This document shows, one piece after another, positions 29,679 through 31,661 of a stretch of 31,661 nucleotides of DNA. Source of the DNA: Neolentinus lepideus HHB14362 ss-1 (taxonomy: Eukaryota; Basidiomycota; Agaricomycetes; Gloeophyllales; Gloeophyllaceae); NCBI GenBank assembly GCA_001632425.1, contig KV425626.1, positions 15,772-47,432 on the forward strand, given 5' to 3'. Each line of letters opens with the position of its first letter. Position 1 is the stretch's first letter. The notes below the pieces were generated by a model that worked only from the letters and a program-made list of their open reading frames with translations, had not been told where the DNA came from and did no database searches. A program made the position numbers and the translations under genes.

Positions 29679-31112
29679 TCATGCAGCCATGGAGATGCCG
29701 GCGTGTTCTGATGAGGAACCAGGAAAAGCCTCAATAACATCCCTCACGACGTTTCCAAACTTCGTTTTTCTCCAGGTCGTCTTCTTCTGCCAATCAGTAG
29801 CAAAGAGCTTGATGTCGAAGGCTTCAAGGCCGGACTTCAGACCTAGATGGACGACGACACGCTCGCGCGACGCGATCAGGCGCTCGACTTCGAGGCTCGA
29901 TGGAAGCGCATAAGAGCGGCCTCCGAAAGACAGAGTTAGGTTGCGCAATTTAGGAACGAGGAGTACCCCATTATGATCCCATGGGGAAGGGCGTGCGAGG
30001 GCCTCCATAACCACCTGCCCCGAGAAGAATGTCATCGAGGTGATGTCTTCGATCTCCAACCACCGCAGTGAAGACGTTGCTGCCAAAATCTGTCTCAGGT
30101 CACCGATAGACCTACAAAGTGGTCCACGGGTCATACGCAGGCGTCTCAGTTGACAGCCTGAACTATTGAGGGTTTCCACCACTATGTCAGACAGCAACCG
30201 ATGTGGGTGCCGCCAGGCTGCTGAAATCTCTATCTGCAGCTCGCGAAGATTCGGAAAGAGGAGGCTCGATAACGCATCGAGATGCGCAGAACAGACACGA
30301 AGCCGCTGCAATTTTGGAAGGGTGACAGACTGGGCCGAGGGGATTTGACCTATAATGCGTGGGGGAGATGCTGGAATGAGGTAACATGTTTTAATATTCT
30401 GGCACTGTCTCAGTACTTGCACGTATTCTGGTGTGAGATCGAAATTCTTGATCTTGAGCTCGACAAGGTTTGTCCAGATCATTCCAAGCTGAGCAATTGA
30501 TGCGACAGAAATTTGCCGCATCTTCATACGTTTGAGAGCCGATAAGAAATGGAGAGTATGCCCCATATCAACGCCGTATGTGTCTTTGAGCATCAAATTT
30601 CCCTCCCACAACAGATTGAGACGGAAGTCTTGGAGAAGTGGACATTTGAACCGGGTGATCATGACAAAGGTGTCGGGATCTGTATCAACAGCTAATGTGA
30701 CACAGGTTTGCAAGAGTGATTCGAGTACTTGCAAACACTCTGAAGCCTCTTCCTCAACAAGAGCCATGTAGAACGATATGCGTCGTGGAAGTGTTCCAGA
30801 CCGAGCCAGCCATATCTTCATTAATTCAGTCTGCGACCGCATGTTGCTGGATATCTGTGTAGAGTGTCCAGCCCCCGTGTCTTCCCGGAGTCGGATTTCT
30901 ATACGGAGCGAAGTCCAAAGGGAGGGAGTACCGATAGCGGTATCTCTCCAATGTTTACACACTTGTGCGAGGAGCGGCGGTCCCAGGCGCTTCGGGTTGG
31001 GTAGTAGGAAAGTATCCTTCGACAAACATTTGAAGAAAATGTCGGAGAGTAGCTCTGGGGGTAAGTGCCGTATAGCGCAAGTCGTAGACTTCTCCGGGAT
31101 AAGATCTGCAGT
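29679..31112 (-). CDS. F-box / leucine-rich-repeat-like protein, 5' exon unresolved
   Basis: The large 3' exon runs from a TTTCAG acceptor at about 31113 to the TGA at 29681-29679 and encodes about 477 residues. It opens with an F-box: IRHLPPELLSDIFFKCLS, then LLAQVCKHWRDTAIGTPSLW. Leucine-rich segments follow (LVELKIKNFDL, LQRLRVCS, LRELQIEI, LRRLRMTR, LRWLEIED, LRNLTLSFGG). The frame is open back to 31235 but has no ATG, so the start is in an upstream exon that I could not place; the coiled-coil leader typical of this family is not visible in the right frame. The paralogue at 14729-16394 has the same order of parts but low identity by eye. The presumed role is substrate recruitment in an SCF ubiquitin ligase; the target is unknown. 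Confidence 0.75.
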   Translation of the reverse strand, partial: TADLIPEKSTTCAIRHLPPELLSDIFFKCLSKDTFLLPNPKRLGPPLLAQVCKHWRDTAIGTPSLWTSLRIEIRLREDTGAGHSTQISSNMRSQTELMKIWLARSGTLPRRISFYMALVEEEASECLQVLESLLQTCVTLAVDTDPDTFVMITRFKCPLLQDFRLNLLWEGNLMLKDTYGVDMGHTLHFLSALKRMKMRQISVASIAQLGMIWTNLVELKIKNFDLTPEYVQVLRQCQNIKTCYLIPASPPRIIGQIPSAQSVTLPKLQRLRVCSAHLDALSSLLFPNLRELQIEISAAWRHPHRLLSDIVVETLNSSGCQLRRLRMTRGPLCRSIGDLRQILAATSSLRWLEIEDITSMTFFSGQVVMEALARPSPWDHNGVLLVPKLRNLTLSFGGRSYALPSSLEVERLIASRERVVVHLGLKSGLEAFDIKLFATDWQKKTTWRKTKFGNVVRDVIEAFPGSSSEHAGISMAA

Positions 31113-31552
31113 CTGAAATTTACCATCTGTTTCTGGTTGTACTGAAGTTGGCTCTAGGATGAGGAAGATATAGCATTTCTTCGAACTGACAAAGATTGAC
31201 CTTTGGTGTGACGAAGCCGGATCAAGAACGACGCTCTATGCCACCATTTACTGCTCTTTCCGTGCCTTGTTTGGGCACTCGAAGTGTTGCTGGCGTCCCC
31301 TTCTTGCATGAGCGCTGAACCGTGGGTGAGCACAGCCGTTGTCTCAGACGCCACAGATTAGCACGTGCCGGGTCACATCACAGCGATCGTGGCGGTGCTG
31401 CCTTTAATTTTGTTTTGAGTGGCTTGGTTGAATACAACTTGACCATGAGACCTGCTCAGATCTCTCTTACCAGTCCCAGCAGACAATATAATCGAAGTTT
31501 GATGGAAAACTGTGGATGTAAATGTTAGGATTGTTTTGTATCGGACACATTT

Positions 31553-31579
31553 CAGTAGCCACAGTAGCCACAGTAGCCA
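31553..31579. repeat. 9-bp tandem repeat, 3 perfect copies
   Basis: CAGTAGCCA occurs three times head to tail (31553-31561, 31562-31570, 31571-31579). It lies in apparently non-coding sequence near the window edge. Confidence 0.85.
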
Positions 31580-31661
31580 AATAGGTACAAACGATTTCGC
31601 ACTTTTGGTAGCTAGTGCCACTGGATGTACTTTCCTTAGTCCGTTGCTTTATACTAGCCTC

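Noticed and set aside
1..31661. tRNA, rRNA, CRISPR or bacterial operon features
   Set aside because: None seen; ribosome binding sites and CRISPR do not apply to this eukaryotic sequence, and the iMet-like 12-mer at 5104-5115 is a primer binding site, not a tRNA gene.

Overview
The window looks like nuclear DNA of an agaricomycete (mushroom-forming basidiomycete). The evidence is the dense intron content (mostly 46-87 nt introns), genes close together on both strands, F-box/leucine-rich genes of the lineage-expanded type, and a membrane protein family with a WW-like domain that I know from Agaricomycetes. I cannot name the order or species. Many reading frames here open with GTG or TTG and are not eukaryotic starts, so starts and introns were re-derived from splice signals. 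For the five genes with resolved starts and no unresolved exon (Zn-cluster gene, ERG4, PMT4, the Ser/Thr-rich protein, clr2), for the WW/TM gene and for the 14729-16394 F-box gene, the exon sums are exact multiples of three.

Region 1 (1-5430) is a nest of transposable elements. It holds diverged ~121-bp direct repeats (205-432), a short coding tail (782-940), and a complete six-exon minus-strand gene (1257-3295) with a Zn(II)2Cys6-like cysteine pattern. That gene lies between two copies of a polypurine-tract-like motif, and the second copy abuts a probable Ty3/gypsy LTR. Next come a truncated Ty1/copia gag, a half-tRNA-type primer binding site and a 315-bp copia LTR, in minus orientation. The copia LTR cuts off an aminoglycoside-phosphotransferase-like kinase gene (5431-5689). 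Inferred order of insertion: copia into the kinase gene, then gypsy into copia.

Region 2 (5690-12866) holds a frameshifted F-box pseudogene, an intact ten-exon ERG4 sterol C-24(28) reductase gene, and, convergent to it, a 13-exon gene for a WW-like/transmembrane protein with two apparent GC-AG introns and micro-exons.

Region 3 (12867-17700) is a gene-poor stretch with a kinase-like remnant, a hairpin with direct repeats, a very young 327-bp MITE (two identical 75-bp terminal inverted repeats, 9-bp target duplication, Mutator-like), an intact F-box gene and an unrecognised minus-strand coding fragment.

Region 4 (17701-31661) contains PMT4 (protein O-mannosyltransferase), a Ser/Thr-rich single-pass membrane protein that would be a textbook type of Pmt4 substrate, an unrecognised gene, a clr2 homologue (heterochromatin silencing, SHREC complex) and a second intact-looking F-box gene. 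ERG4 (ergosterol), PMT4 (O-mannosylation) and clr2 (silencing) are single-copy housekeeping-type genes; the F-box and WW/TM genes and transposons are the fast-evolving accessory fraction between them.
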